Assembly: GCA_036937835.1 (NCBI GenBank) | Contig: CM072879.1 | Location: 18,120,001-18,184,000 of the forward strand | DNA: 64,000 nucleotides | Reading direction: 5' to 3' | Source of the DNA: Pampus argenteus | Taxonomy: Eukaryota > Chordata > Actinopteri > Scombriformes > Stromateidae | Part shown: positions 1-14,290 of the stretch, one piece after another | Position numbering within the stretch: position 1 is the first letter of the stretch | Layout: every line of letters begins with the position of its first letter | Translations under genes and position numbers: made by a program | The notes under the pieces: model-generated | What the model was told of the DNA's origin: nothing | Seen by the model: the letters and a program-made list of their open reading frames with translations, nothing else | Database searches by the model: none

Positions 1-701
1 AACCCATCGAGACACCGTATCCGTATACACTGTGTCTTTAAACGTGAAAATCAGATTAAAAAAAAAACATTTATTTATTTAGTTTTATTTTATTTTATTT
101 TGGACGGCCTTACTTTCTATTTCAGAGACATTGTTCAGTGTAAATCAGTAAAAACAGAAATTAAATCTTATGGACAAGCTGAAGTTTATTTTGTTGCACG
201 TCTAATTTCCTTTAATTAAGCAGCAGCTTCTGTATTCTCAGAGGCACAGATGGTATAATACCGTTGGCATGTTAAGCTGATAATGACCCGCGTCGCCCTG
301 AATATCTCTGACTCTGCATTCGCCAGCAGCACATTCATCTGCACCTCTTTAGCTTTTTCACCCTGGCAGGAGAGAGAGAAAGACCTCCGGAGTCAATTTG
401 GCACTCGATACTAGCTGGCTGAGCAGCACAGTTTAGAGGTTAAGCTACTGGGGTAATACCTGCATGAAAATATAGAATACAAAAGTGGGTTGTAATATTT
501 GAAGGACTTGAGGAACGCTCAATTTCAGCCTCACCAGAAACTTGGAATAGCCTCCCGAGTGGAGCGGAGATCGGTTATATCAAGCGCTCCCGGGGTTATT
601 TCAAGCCTTTGGAATATATTCAAGTGCTATTTTGCCTAGGTCTGAAGCCAAGGGAGCACTTTTTAATATTCAACCTACTTCACTGCTCAGTTCACACACT
701 C

Positions 702-704
<3 letters not shown>
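1..704. other. Unique non-coding sequence, no gene seen
   Basis: AT-rich start with a short run of TTTATTT-type words near 70-105, then mixed-composition single-copy sequence. No open frame with coding character, splice-site pair, RNA gene or recognisable transposon was found. Confidence 0.5.
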
Positions 705-742
<38 letters not shown>

Positions 743-945
743 ACATGTCACTTCAAGCCACTTCAAACACACTTCACGCCACGACTTCAAGTCCCGTAGG
801 CACAAATTGGGGTCATGTTCTCCTGACAGCCAATCATCAGGCTCCTAAGTGTGAAGATGTGACTGCGTGTGTGTGTGTGTGTGACTCTATCGCTGGGATG
901 TAGATCATGTTTATATGCATCTGTGTGTGTGTGTGTGTGTGTGTG
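705..945. repeat. Three short CA/TG microsatellites
   Basis: A (CA)n run spans 705-741. Two TG runs follow at about 868-883 and 922-945, the last leading into an A/G-rich stretch to about 977. The opposite phases of the CA and TG runs generate Thr-His and Cys-Val open frames that are not genes. Confidence 0.9.
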
Positions 946-1047
946 AGAAAGAAAAAAAAAGAAAAGAAAAGAAAAACAGAGCCAGTCATTGACAGCCAAT
1001 CATCCGTCATTCAGACAGCTGTTTGGACACCTTGCTGCCCCGCCAAC

Positions 1048-1082
1048 GCCATGGCAACAGCAGCTGTCTGTTACCAGGTAAC
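1048..1082. promoter_or_regulatory. Candidate RFX (X-box-like) double site
   Basis: Bases 1070-1082 read GTTACCAGGTAAC, a perfect inverted repeat of the RFX half-site GTTACC with a 1-base spacer. Twelve bases upstream, 1048-1058 read GCCATGGCAAC, which holds another GGCAAC half-site. RFX proteins bind GTNRCC and RGYAAC half-sites separated by 0-3 bases. The match is seen directly; binding or function is inference, and such sites occur by chance in long sequences. Confidence 0.35.
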
Positions 1083-2276
1083 TGTGCATAACAATGAGCT
1101 CAGAGGGTAGGAAGGAGCAGAGAGGGAGAAGCAGAGGTCACGAGATGCGCACACGCACCGACACACAGGAGATGAGGAAAGGTCAAACATGCAGACAGGT
1201 GGCATGTGGAGGTGTGGAGATTCAAATGTATGGAAACACAATACACACACGCACACACACACACACACGCACTTTGAGTGTGTTTGAGTGCACGTGAGTA
1301 TCTCGGGTGTGATCAGATGCCTCTGAGTATGGTGTAAACGCCGTGGAAACCTGGACACCATGAGACCTTATTGCTGCCTTCATCTTCCATCACTCATGAG
1401 GAAACTCTCAGATCATCAGCAACCTGCATAATACAAGATTCATATAAACGGGGAGCCGATGAATGCTGCTGAATATGATCAAAACCAGAACAAGACTCAT
1501 TACGCAGACACCAGACAGTATATTCACACGTATCGAGTGATAAGACGGCGAATAAAACACATTTACAGTCAAATTAAGGCTTTTTCGCCTGCTTGGTATT
1601 GATCAGTGTTTTCTCTCTGAGCATCACATGACTGGAACACGCTTCAGTCGCTTTGAAAGACTTTAATCGATTTTACCTTTTAATATCTTTTGCATCGTGT
1701 AACGATTGAGGGCCTGCAGCCGAGAGATGGTGGCGGAGGGTTAAGATGTTATATCACACTGAAGGAGGCTTCAGGGTGAATCTCTAATTTAACATTTTAA
1801 ACATTTTAAAACGAGCGCTTGACCATTTCTGACAATCGGTTCGTTTGTTGCACCTTTTTTCAGTCTGATGACAAAGTTCAAAGCCGAAACTTTCCCCTGC
1901 AGGTAAGTAAATAATGTATTACTGCAGTTTGTACTAATACGTGTTAGTTTCTTTCATTAACGTGTTAAACGAGTGTTAAAGTTTGTGTAAAACAGAAACA
2001 ACAAGTTTAGTTTGTTTGACACAGTCAACCGGTGTTAGACAGGTGTGTTTCCTTGTTAATGAATGTTTGTGTAACGCTTCACATCTGTGTGTGTGTGTGT
2101 GTGTGTGTTCCTCAGTTTATTGTGTATTTTTCAGTCTCTGTGTAAAATGTGTGTTTCTGCCTCTGTGTGTGTGTGTGTCAGTATTTAAGTAAGTGTGTTA
2201 GCTCCGGTCTTTGTGACACTGTTCTCTGCTCGCGGGGAACCGTATGCTTCCCGCCATCCACTGCCACACCGAATCA

Positions 2277-2278
<2 letters not shown>
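1083..2278. other. Non-coding, short microsatellites only
   Basis: Single-copy sequence with a (CA)n run at about 1244-1269 and TG runs at about 2089-2108 and 2164-2178. No exon, RNA gene or transposon was recognised. Confidence 0.5.
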
Positions 2279-2333
<55 letters not shown>

Positions 2334-2397
2334 CAAGGCCCCTGTGGCCTCCCTGTCCTTGGAACACTATCGGTCATCTGTCCCCTCACTGCTGACC

Positions 2398-2438
<41 letters not shown>

Positions 2439-2452
2439 ACACACACACACAC

Positions 2453-2488
<36 letters not shown>

Positions 2489-2509
2489 ACACACACACAC
2501 ACACACACA
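2279..2509. repeat. Compound CA microsatellite block
   Basis: A pure (CA)n tract at 2279-2331 is followed by about 70 bases of unique sequence. A second interrupted tract at 2401-2509 has CA units broken by GACA and CGCA variants. All overlapping frames here (Thr-His plus, Cys-Val minus) are simple-repeat translations. Confidence 0.97.
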
Positions 2510-3248
2510 GAAGTGAGATAAACAGAAATATGAGCAGGGAGATAAACAATAAACAATGAATGACTGAAGGATAAAACCACTGCTTCTCTTTACATGTTTG
2601 TCACTTTCAGGTATGAAATGTTTTCGTTATCTTGAAACCTTTTCTTAGTTTGGTTGCGGCTGAGTCAGTAGAAAAATAAAACAAAACAATAAAAAAAAAC
2701 ACAACTGTAAATAAACAACAAAAATGAAATATTTGTTTCCTACTAGATAACACGTGTCCACTAAAATGACAAAGAGGACACACGAGACTGAAGATAAAAC
2801 CGTGTAAACAGTAAGTCTGCTTCCTGCTCACTGGTGAAACAGAACTGATGCTACTGAAAGCATACAGTAAATATATATAAGCATATATATATATACCGTA
2901 AATGAGTCAAACAGACGACAACAAGAAGATCAGAGTTTCCTCACATGTCTGTCCTGCTGTAACACTGAACTCCACTTTCCTTTTCCACTAGTTGTCTATA
3001 TAAAGACACCTCACTGTGTATTATTGCTTACATAAACAGCAAACCAGCCACATGTGTGTGTGTGTGTTTCCTGCTGGCCTGTAGATACCAGAGCTGCAGG
3101 TATTGGAGGTCATGCTGTTTACAACGTGCTAAATGTGTGCAGATATGTTTGTGTGTTTGTCTGGAAGTAATTTGTTGCAGCACCGACAGCTCGCACAACA
3201 ACTTTTTGACCTCAGACAATATCCTCCTTTGGCTCAATGCTCCTGGGT

Positions 3249-3249
<1 letters not shown>
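2510..3249. other. Non-coding, no gene seen
   Basis: AT-rich single-copy sequence with a small TATA-type run near 2870-2895 and a short TG run at 3053-3067. No exon or mobile element was recognised. Confidence 0.5.

Positions 3250-3320
<71 letters not shown>
3250..3320. repeat. (CA)n microsatellite, about 35 units
   Basis: Uninterrupted CA dinucleotides for about 71 bases. Pure arrays of this length are normally highly length-polymorphic. Confidence 0.97.
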
Positions 3321-3322
<2 letters not shown>

Positions 3323-3404
3323 GATTTCTGCACCAAAGCAACCCTTTTCTCATTTTGTACACTTTCTCCACATTCATCCATCACTTCACACCTCTTTTAA
3401 AGAC

Positions 3405-3600
3405 TCATCATCTTAAGTCTTTCTCTCCTCCCTCACTCTTCCTGACCTAATTTCCTCCCATCATCCCTTCTTCTTCTCATCTACCTCCTCTAAACCCCCC
3501 TCCAACCCTCATCCGCTCCTTCTCCACTATTCTTTCCCTCCTCTACCTTCCCTTTCATTTCCTACGACCCTCCACTCATCATCCGATATCAACCTCCTCA
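3405..3600. repeat. Polypyrimidine-rich tract
   Basis: About 195 bases in which the plus strand is dominated by C and T, with irregular TCC and TTC words and little G. It is low-complexity and has no open frame of coding character. Confidence 0.75.
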
Positions 3601-3745
3601 ACGTGAAACATTTGTATTGTTGATGAAGAAATTATACACTGACTATTCATAAAAGCTAATTTGCTCAATAAATTATGCTGCTGACCTGGCATTGTTTGCC
3701 TGATGAATGGCTCATCGTCGGCTGCAGATTGTGTCTGGATGCTGT
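3601..3745. promoter_or_regulatory. Candidate conserved non-coding element
   Basis: Non-repetitive block with AT-rich transcription-factor-like words: CTAATTTGC, AATAAATTATGC and GGCATTGTTTGCC (SOX-like ATTGTT). Its texture resembles vertebrate developmental enhancers. Conservation cannot be measured from one sequence, so this is a pattern-based guess. Confidence 0.25.
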
Positions 3746-4494
3746 AAAATGTCATCAGTGAACTAAACGTCCATCACTACGCCTCAGAAATGTTGCAGTT
3801 GCACCTACTAGTCCTGTGTTTTTCCCGTTTATTTGCTTTTCTGTCTGATAAAAACATGAAATATAGCCAATGTTAGCCAACTTTAAGGCACAGTAACAAC
3901 ATGAATTTAAGGTTTGCAAACAGAAATGTGTTAGCCAGCATCATGGAAACATGCAGATACTCAACATAACCTCCAAAAGAAACTCTAATTTCACCGAAAA
4001 AAGGGGTAAAGAAGACACAGACAGATAGAAGAGGGATCAAGAGACAAGCCTGCACTCTTCAGTACTCAAAAGAAAGTAAAGTTTTAAGTGTTCGCTGTGG
4101 CAGAACGAAGGGAAGAGGAGAGGGAATAGAAACGAGTGAAGGAGAGACAGAGTGGAAAAGAAAAGAGACGAGCGGAGGGAGATGAACTCGTCTCTGAGAG
4201 CTCTTAAGCTCTGTTGTGTACTGTGATGAGCGATAGTGTTTGCAGGGTTAACAGCCCAAAGCCTGGGATGGAGGGAGTACACAACACAAACACACAAACG
4301 TAAAGGGAGAGGGACAAGGGCAAAAACAGAGGGATGAGGGCAGCTGACCTCAGAGGATACGACTGAAGAGCAGCTAATAGAGGCAGAAAGAGAGGTGTGC
4401 TGTGGGAAAATGGTGAGAGAGTAAGAGAAAGACGAGAAGAAGGGAGGGACGAGAGACCCCAGAGAGACAGTATGTGAGAGAACTGGTGACCATG
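3746..4494. other. Non-coding; purine-rich stretch
   Basis: Single-copy sequence to about 4060, then a loosely purine-rich (GAGA/GGGA) stretch to about 4470. No gene seen. Confidence 0.5.
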
Positions 4495-4650
4495 TCTGAA
4501 GCCAAGTTACTCAGCCAGCCCAGATTAAAAGCTTGGCCAGACCCGCCTTCATAAACAATGTCATTTCAGAGCGAGATCAGCTCATTTCAGGGTAATTGCT
4601 GCCATTAGTGGATTCACAGAGGCAGAAACTTTGAGCAGTGAACAAACCGG
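4495..4650. promoter_or_regulatory. Candidate conserved non-coding element
   Basis: Unique block containing GGGTAATTGCTGCCATTAG, with two homeodomain-type cores (TAATTG and ATTAG) in close spacing, plus AAACAATG (SOX-like). Nearby sequence is repetitive or purine-rich, so this patch stands out. Function is inferred from motif texture only. Confidence 0.25.
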
Positions 4651-6184
4651 CACCACTGACCAACCGCAAAAAACCATCTTAACACTGATGACCTTTGAGC
4701 GAGCAGCCAAAAAGTCCAAAAAATGCAGAATACTGTGTTTCATCATCATACAACAGCTCTAAGAGTTCAAACTACCGCACAAAAGAGCACGCAGCAGGGT
4801 TTTAGTTTGTGTCGTACAGCGGCTGTTTTAGCAGTTAGGAGCCAAATGACCAGATTGTTTAAAGTCAGGATACGGTGGAGACCAAAAACAGAGCCAATAT
4901 TACGACTTCAACGTGCTGCACAGATACAAAGTTCGATCGATTGATTTAAATGTGACATGTGACCAGAGTTGTGTTGTGTTTCAGTGTTGCATTCACAGCT
5001 TGTTTCAGCAGGTTCGTTAGCAAACATGCTAACTTACCGGCAGTTAGAAAGCCACGTGGGCTATTGTGTCTTTAGCTTAGTTGAATTCATTCAAGTCCAT
5101 TCACTTAGCCGCCTCGTCACAGTATCATCCGGTTTCCAAGGTTACTTATTATGTGTAAATTGATTTTCTTTGCCAACTCTTACCCTAAACTAAGCCAAAA
5201 TCTAATAACTAAGTTTAAAACTCCTGGTAGATTTACAAGATGAGACACAGTTGAAAGCCGTTTACTTTTTTCTGCCTATATAACGGTTTCCAGTAGTTTT
5301 ACCACATTGACTACATCGCTCATGTTGTATTCATGAGAAAGAAAGAAAATCAGAAGAAATTGAAACTGTGCGAGTGTGTGCGTGCGCTTACAGGACTGTG
5401 ACAGAAAAGCCGACTTTAATTAAACAAAAGCTTCAAAAAGACATCCGACTCGGCTATGAAACGTGTTAAAAAACCACATACGGTGAACATGAAAACACAA
5501 AAAGGAAATTGGTTTCAATGAATCGTATGTGTTTGGTCTGTGAGTGCAGTTACAACCAGAATGACAAACACAATGATGCAAATCCAAAATCAATCCTAAG
5601 GCTGAAAATGCTGGCAAAAAGGACGATCCATTAAAGTGCAGCGTCTGATGCTGCTGATCAGAGAATGAAACGAGGAAAAGCAAGGAAATAGCTCGCTAGA
5701 CATTTCGTTTCTGCAAAAGCCACTTGAAAGTCATGTCGAGTGTTTAATGTACTGCAATGAAGCTCATCTGTACAAAGCTCGTCTTACTCTGAACTTGAAG
5801 CTTTAGCAAATTACACAGCTGTCTTTCACTGTGTAAAACAATGTTCTCCTTACAACAGTTATTTACCTGCAGCGGCTGTGGAATACTAACAACCTGATTA
5901 TGTGGAAACAGAGGGTTAATGGCACGGATGTTATCTAGTCATCTTGCAGGAATTTGGCTTTGAGCTCATGTTTTCTACCATTTTAAGATAATAGACAGAA
6001 AGAAAACATGGAGACATATAATAAAAACACACAATGCACCGCCTACTGGCACCTAGATTCATGGCACTGACTCGCGTTGTTGGCTCGTGACTCGATCCGT
6101 GGTTGTGTTGTATTAACTCAAAAGAGGAAATGAAAAGATTGGCAGCACGTCTGTAGACTCATCTCTTGGTGGTTTTCTATCTTG
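4651..6184. other. Non-coding, no gene seen
   Basis: Long single-copy stretch without microsatellites above a few units. Short open frames here lack splice signals, composition or motifs of real exons. Confidence 0.5.
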
Positions 6185-7720
6185 TTTAAAGCACTTTTTT
6201 TTATTAACAAGGTTAAAAAAAAGTGCTCTTAAAAACAAAGGAAATAAAACCAGGCAATGAGAATAAAGCCAAGAGGACATAAGAGCACAGAGACCAAATA
6301 AAAAAAAAACAACGTATATCACACATTACTAAAAAGCTTTCACGAAGGGAAAGGTTTGATGTAAAAGAAGCTATAAAGACTTGGTGTGACTGAGTTCAGG
6401 AGGGAAATGACTGCGACCTGGGAGCAACCAGCAGGGCTCCATCTGTGGATGTTAATGGCCGAAAGGACACAAACCAGGTCAATAAATCAGAGATGTATTT
6501 AGGAGCAATAACAGTTTTAAATCAATGCAATGTCTAACCAGGAGCCAGCACAGGGAGGACGCTTTGACCCCGGTAATAAGTCGAGGCAGCAGTGTTTTGT
6601 ACAAACTGCAACCATGACTGATGACTGACCCAAGTAAAGTGTGTTGCAATAATCAAGCCACGAATAGATAAAAGCATCAGCAGTTGATAAAAGAAGAATA
6701 TTTTTTGAGATCATCTTGAGCTGAAAGAAACACAGACTAGACGACATTTTTGACTTTATCATCAAATATAGCAGCCTGCATTCAAGAGACTGAACCGAAT
6801 AACCTCAGACTTCATCCCCGATTTAATATCAGGGAGGCAAGTTGTACGATTTGCCAGGAACTTGTGGGTTTTAATGTCACGTACAACTGAGTGTCGTCAG
6901 CATAAAAAAAGGACGATGTCTGAGGTTCAAGAGGAGACTGTATTCTCTGACACTGAAATTAATTATGACGGGTTGAAACTGGGAAAAAAAAGGCAGAATA
7001 AACATAGGAAATAGAAAAAAGTGTAAGTGCCAGGCTGGTTTTGAGACTTTATACCGATATTACATCCTTAACTGCTTTCTGATAAACTAACATTTGGTTT
7101 TTAAGGGTGTCCTGTGCTACTCCGGACTTGTTTACTTGCCAGTGTTGAGATTTAATCGTTCAAACCGAAAGGGAGGTTATTTAATTTTTGTTACCTCGTT
7201 TTAAAAAGTGCAATTTGGTCGAGGATGGATAGGCACTGATCGTTGAATGAATTTAAAAGTGCATCTGGATTGAGAGGACAGTGGAATTAAAGGAGGATGA
7301 ATTAAAAGCATCACAGCGCCAGCATTCGCAATGCATGACTAGGAATAGGGATCTGTAGCGGGAAACAACAGCTTTATGGTCAGTTACGAGCGTATCCACC
7401 AAATAAAAACACTCGAGAGAGCGACCAGAAGAGAGCACGGATGTGACCTTTACACCGTGTGGCCCCTTTAACAAATTAAATGAGGTTAAAAGAGTTTATA
7501 AGATCTATAAATGAGAGGTGAGGGAATAGAAAGACATATTTAGGCATACTGAAAGATGAAAGCTAAAAAAAAACCTTCAGAAATAAAACTGATTTAGGAG
7601 GTCTATAAATTTAAGATGTAGAGTAAGGGGCAAGTGATTAAGAAACTTAAAACTTCAAAGGAAATACAATTAAGAGACGTAACTGGAGGGCAGTTAAGAG
7701 CTAACTTATGAAAAACAGCT
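6185..7720 (-). mobile_element. Degenerate L2/Maui-clade LINE retrotransposon fragment
   Basis: Read on the minus strand, this is the decayed 3' half of an L2-type non-LTR retrotransposon. In order from about 7700 downward, remnants include the endonuclease YRPPK motif (about 7600), a SDHKAVV-like endonuclease end (7385-7405, read as TDHKAVV), and the reverse-transcriptase palm motif YADDTQLY (6881-6904). A SWLDYCNTLYLG segment (about 6635-6680) then matches the LDYCN block of fish L2 elements, followed by LQFVQNTAA and YISDLL-type pieces. The 3' end near 6185-6240 shows the AGCACTT/AACCTTGTT tail typical of the family. Frameshifts and stops are throughout, so no functional protein is made. 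The 5' part is missing, as usual for 5'-truncated LINE insertions. Confidence 0.85.
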
Positions 7721-7840
7721 CGACCACCCGTTCTTCCAGGGACTACATCAGGGGGTGTAGCCTCAATCGGGGGAACAGTGTCCCCCGTTGACCGGCTGCC
7801 ACTGGGGGACGCCGTTCTCCCGGGATACTGGTGACACGAT
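7721..7840. other. GC-rich block with nested inverted repeats
   Basis: Unusually GC-rich against its AT-rich surroundings. CGGGGGA at 7769-7775 faces TCCCCCG about 6 bases later, and a further CTGGGGGAC / CTCCCGGG pair follows. CCACTGGGGGACGC near 7800 resembles a CTCF core with two mismatches. It could be structured DNA, a small transposon end or an insulator-type site; nothing here decides. Confidence 0.35.
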
Positions 7841-10216
<2,376 letters not shown>

Positions 10217-10246
<30 letters not shown>

Positions 10247-10347
10247 TCAACATACAGAACAACACCTATTTCCCAGTTGTGATGTTGCAGCTAAAGTGGT
10301 GGAGCCAGACGGCGGCTAATCTCAGTAGTTGTTAAACCACCTCTTTA

Positions 10348-10384
<37 letters not shown>
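10217..10384. repeat. CA and TG microsatellite pair
   Basis: (CA)n at about 10217-10242 and (TG)n at about 10350-10385 flank roughly 100 bases of unique sequence. Facing CA and TG tracts on one strand form an inverted pair. Confidence 0.9.
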
Positions 10385-10385
<1 letters not shown>

Positions 10386-10389
<4 letters not shown>

Positions 10390-11190
10390 AGAGTCTGTGT
10401 AAAACTGTGTTTGTTCTGTCTCAGTTTCTCTCTTTGTCTTTGTACAATGTTTGAAATAAAGACGGTTGAAAGTCTGCTGCTGGTGCCTCCACTTCCGCTC
10501 TCATTTTCCTCTTTGGAGATAGTTTAGATTATGCAGTTTGAAACACTGACGCTTCCTGAATCTTGTGAAACACTGTATATGATGACAGTGACTGCAAGAG
10601 GCTTGAAAAAAAAAAAGAAGCTGTTTTTTGCAGTTATGTCACATTGAAGACGAAGACAACAAACTCTGAGGGTTTGGGAGTAAAGTCGAGGTGTTACTTC
10701 TGGTTACCAGGTGGAAATTTATTCTGTGAACTATAGATCAGAGCTGAGCAAAGTGCTAATAAATGCTAATCAAGTCATGCAGCAACCCTGAACAATTCAC
10801 TCTGGAATATAAAATATAGAAAAAAATGGAATGAAAGGGGCTAAAACTGGATGTCAAAGAGCATAAACTGCAGCTCCGCATTGCAACACAACACAAATGG
10901 AGAACTGGACTCTGTCCCGATACGCGATGCCAAAATCCCTCTAAAGCATTTTAACACCCGTGAGAAGCTCCCTTCTACTTGCTGAGGTAACATCACACAG
11001 AGGCGGTTGGCCGCAGCAGAAGGAGAGCAGGTCCTGCCTGGAGCCGTTGGCAGCTCAGATCTCATGTTGCAGAAGGCAGACAGTAATTAGCTCTTCAACT
11101 TCACAAGACAAACACTTTGCCAGCCAGACAGCTTCAGACCGCTTAAGAGAGCGGAAAAAGAGTGGCGCATTGACACGATTTAGATACAGA
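10386..11190. other. Non-coding, no gene seen
   Basis: Single-copy sequence with short poly-A at about 10607-10616. Overlapping frames on both strands near 10840-11280 have no conserved-domain character. Confidence 0.5.
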
Positions 11191-11195
11191 CAACA

Positions 11196-11324
11196 GGAAA
11201 CACACACACACACACACACAGGCATGCAAACACACACACAGGCATGCAAACACACACAGATTACACACGGTGTGTAGGTATTGATGCAGCTGTTAAAAAC
11301 TAGAGGGGCTTTAGGGAAATCATG

Positions 11325-11369
<45 letters not shown>

Positions 11370-11476
11370 CGTTCTCTAAATGCAGCTACCGGCTTGTTTG
11401 ATGTTTTTTTTGACCACTTGCACTGCACAAACGTTGTTATTAATGAGCGGCTTGATGAGTCCTTACCAGCTCAGTC

Positions 11477-11524
<48 letters not shown>
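11196..11524. repeat. Microsatellite group with a short tandem motif
   Basis: A CA run from about 11199 is followed by two copies of a 21-base unit containing GGCATGCAAA and CACACACA (about 11215-11260). Two TG arrays follow at about 11322-11366 and 11481-11524. Confidence 0.85.
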
Positions 11525-11526
<2 letters not shown>

Positions 11527-12809
11527 AGCTGTATCATCAAGGCCTGTATGATGTTAATGGGAGGTAATGATACGGACTATAATTGTTATGGTGGCTAACC
11601 TTGCATGAAGGGATGCATCTTTTCTGAAATATACACACACACACAGATGAATCTCATACATCGTAAACTATGAGTTTAAACCCACACACACACACACACA
11701 CGGACACACACATTTAAAGCAGCCACACAAACTGTGCTTCCTGCATCATCCTTGCAGTCATGCTGATTTTCTTTTTTTTTTTTTCGTTTCTCTGGTTCAG
11801 TTTGCTTCAACAGAACGATGTAGATCCTCAAGCTCTTTGAATATTTTAACTACGTACTTTTGTACATTCGTACATTAAACTGTCTTCTTACATTAGCTCA
11901 GCTGAGAGTGAAGGCTCTATGAATATAGCTGGTTTTAACGTTTAAACTGTGTTGTTATCACCGCCAGATTTTTAACTTTATTTATTTTTCTAAATAATCA
12001 ACTTTTTAAAAAATTTGTTTGGGTTAGATTATTAAAATAAAACAAAATATAAGTTGAAAATATTTTCTGTGTAATTTAAAATTAAATTTTTTTGGTTTCC
12101 ACACATTTTTCCTCCAACCATCAGTTTGGGGCTTAACGGGTTTCATTATTTATATCAGTAACGTTTGTAATTCAAACCCTTCCCAGTATATTAATAAATA
12201 CAGTGACTAGATGTTTCTGCACAGCTCATAACTGAGATGTTTTTCACTGTGAACATACTTCACATTTGGGGTCAAATTACACACCGAGGCAATAAAACAG
12301 CAGCTTTAATGCATCTGCTTCAACCAGCTCTCATTAGACCTGTTAGAGCTGCTAAGAGTAGCATTTTAACATCAATAAATTATAACCTCTTTCACTGAAA
12401 CATTAGTGTTATTACGATATTATATATATATACATATACATATATATGGAGACAGTGACAGAAGGATTCAGCGCTGCGAGATAAGAGGAGATCAGTTTCT
12501 CTTCTGGTTTTAGACAGTTAACTGAGATTTAACGAGATATAACAACTAATTAAACAATAATATACTGATGTTTGAAATGCAGAGTTTAGCATACGCATAT
12601 GTGAAGTGGAGCACAGCTGTTGCAGTTGATCAAAACCACGTCTATATGTACAAATGCATGAAATATAAAAAATACCAAAAACATAAGCTTTGCAGAATAT
12701 GAACATATTGCAAACAGGATCATGGAGGTTTTAATAATAAAAACACAACCGCAAATCTGAGAGGAAACAGAAGTGTATCTATATAAAAACCAGCAGGTCT
12801 GCAGTAGTA
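11525..12809. other. Non-coding, AT-rich, no gene seen
   Basis: Contains a T-rich run near 11770-11784, an AT-rich patch around 11980-12100 and a TATATA run at about 12420-12448. No exon or transposon was recognised. Confidence 0.5.
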
Positions 12810-12818
12810 CACACACAC

Positions 12819-12883
<65 letters not shown>
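12810..12883. repeat. (CA)n microsatellite
   Basis: About 37 CA units with one CGCA interruption near 12822. Confidence 0.96.
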
Positions 12884-12884
<1 letters not shown>

Positions 12885-13014
12885 CCCATGCGAATCAGAT
12901 GCTTCATTAACATAACAAAAGGGTTTGATGTCAACTGGACTAATGTATGCTGACTTATCCTCTGGTCACCTTGTCACCTCGCTGACAGAAGGCGTCCAGG
13001 AAGGCTAGCGGTCC

Positions 13015-13282
13015 GTGTGTGTGTGTGTGTGTGTGTGTGTTTATGTGTGTGAGTATGAGGAAAACAGAGAAGACTGAAGAAAAACTAAAGGAAAGACAAT
13101 GTCAACCACATGGTAATTTCTGCCAGCTAAATAGTTTGAAGTTTTTCTTTTTTAATGGGAGGAAAAGAAACAAGAACCACAGATGCAGCGCCTGTGCTCC
13201 TCTGGGCTCAGGTGTTTTCTTTTCCTTTCATTCCTGTGACATTTACTTCCCAGCTGGTGTTTGTGTGCAGTTGCTGGAGCAG

Positions 13283-13316
<34 letters not shown>

Positions 13317-13460
13317 TGGTGCAAGTTGGTATGCAGGTGTGTGGGAACACCAAGTTTTTCCCAGCACTACCCTTAGGCTGAAAGCTGTTGAAACTGCCAG
13401 CTCGTATAGGCTGTAATCAAAACTCTCAACCTGTGTGAAACATACAGAAAAACACACATT

Positions 13461-13498
<38 letters not shown>

Positions 13499-13939
13499 GG
13501 AGATGTCTATACAATATGCAGACACACATAAAGGAGGGGGGGGGGGGAGGGGGGCACACTATCACGAGTGCAGGAGCAAACAGCAAATATGTACAGACTA
13601 AATACACACACACACACACACAGATGTGAAGGAGTTAGAGACGCAGCGTTGACAAGCCCTTGAGAGTTGCCTGTTTTCTGAAAAGCCTGTCAAACTGTCT
13701 TTACCTGTGGTCTCTGCAGGCACAGGGCACGATAACAAAATGTGACACACACACACACACACACACGCACACACACACACACACGCATGTACGCATGCAT
13801 GCACAGACACATGCAGAACAGGATGATACATGCACAGCCGGCAAAGCACAGACAAAGAAGAAGAATCTCAACGTAACATTTAAAACGCACTGAAAACATG
13901 GACAGTACAAATATACACGGGCATGTATGGTTTTGTTTG

Positions 13940-13983
<44 letters not shown>

Positions 13984-14111
13984 CTGGTATGTCTGCAAAC
14001 ACACCAGGTAAAATAAAAAACATATTTTCAGGTATAAGGAGGATGTGAATCATAGACACCCTGAACCCAAAGTCAAGAGTTTTCTCTCTGACTGGTATGC
14101 TAATACTGTGA

Positions 14112-14149
<38 letters not shown>

Positions 14150-14290
14150 AACAGATGGGGACCTCAGGCTTCACAGGTAGCAGCTGCATTTTAAGCAGGT
14201 AACGCTGCCAACGGCCACAGCGCATAGTAAGAGAAGAGGAAAACACAAAACCAAGCTACAAGTTAAAGGGTCACACACACACACAAACAT
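13015..14290. repeat. Cluster of eight CA/TG microsatellites
   Basis: Separate arrays lie at about 13015-13040 (TG), 13284-13313 (TG), 13463-13494 (CA), 13602-13622 (CA), 13744-13785 (CA with CGCA), 13944-13981 (CA), 14115-14148 (CA) and 14270-14284 (CA). Unique spacers of 100-250 bases separate them. No coding sequence was found between them. Confidence 0.92.
13533..13554 (+). repeat. Poly-G tract, G-quadruplex-capable
   Basis: GGA, then a run of 12 G, one A and six G on the plus strand. Runs like this can fold into intermolecular or slipped quadruplex structures and are prone to sequencing and assembly errors. Confidence 0.85.

Noticed and set aside
2149..2580. Overlapping 60-136 codon frames of poly-Thr-His or poly-Cys-Val
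   Set aside because: They translate CA/TG microsatellites in several frames and both strands at once; no start context, domain or splice signal. The same applies to comparable frames near 705, 3250, 8450, 12810, 13-14 kb, 18-19 kb, 29.3 kb, 34.8 kb, 36.7 kb and 63.5 kb.
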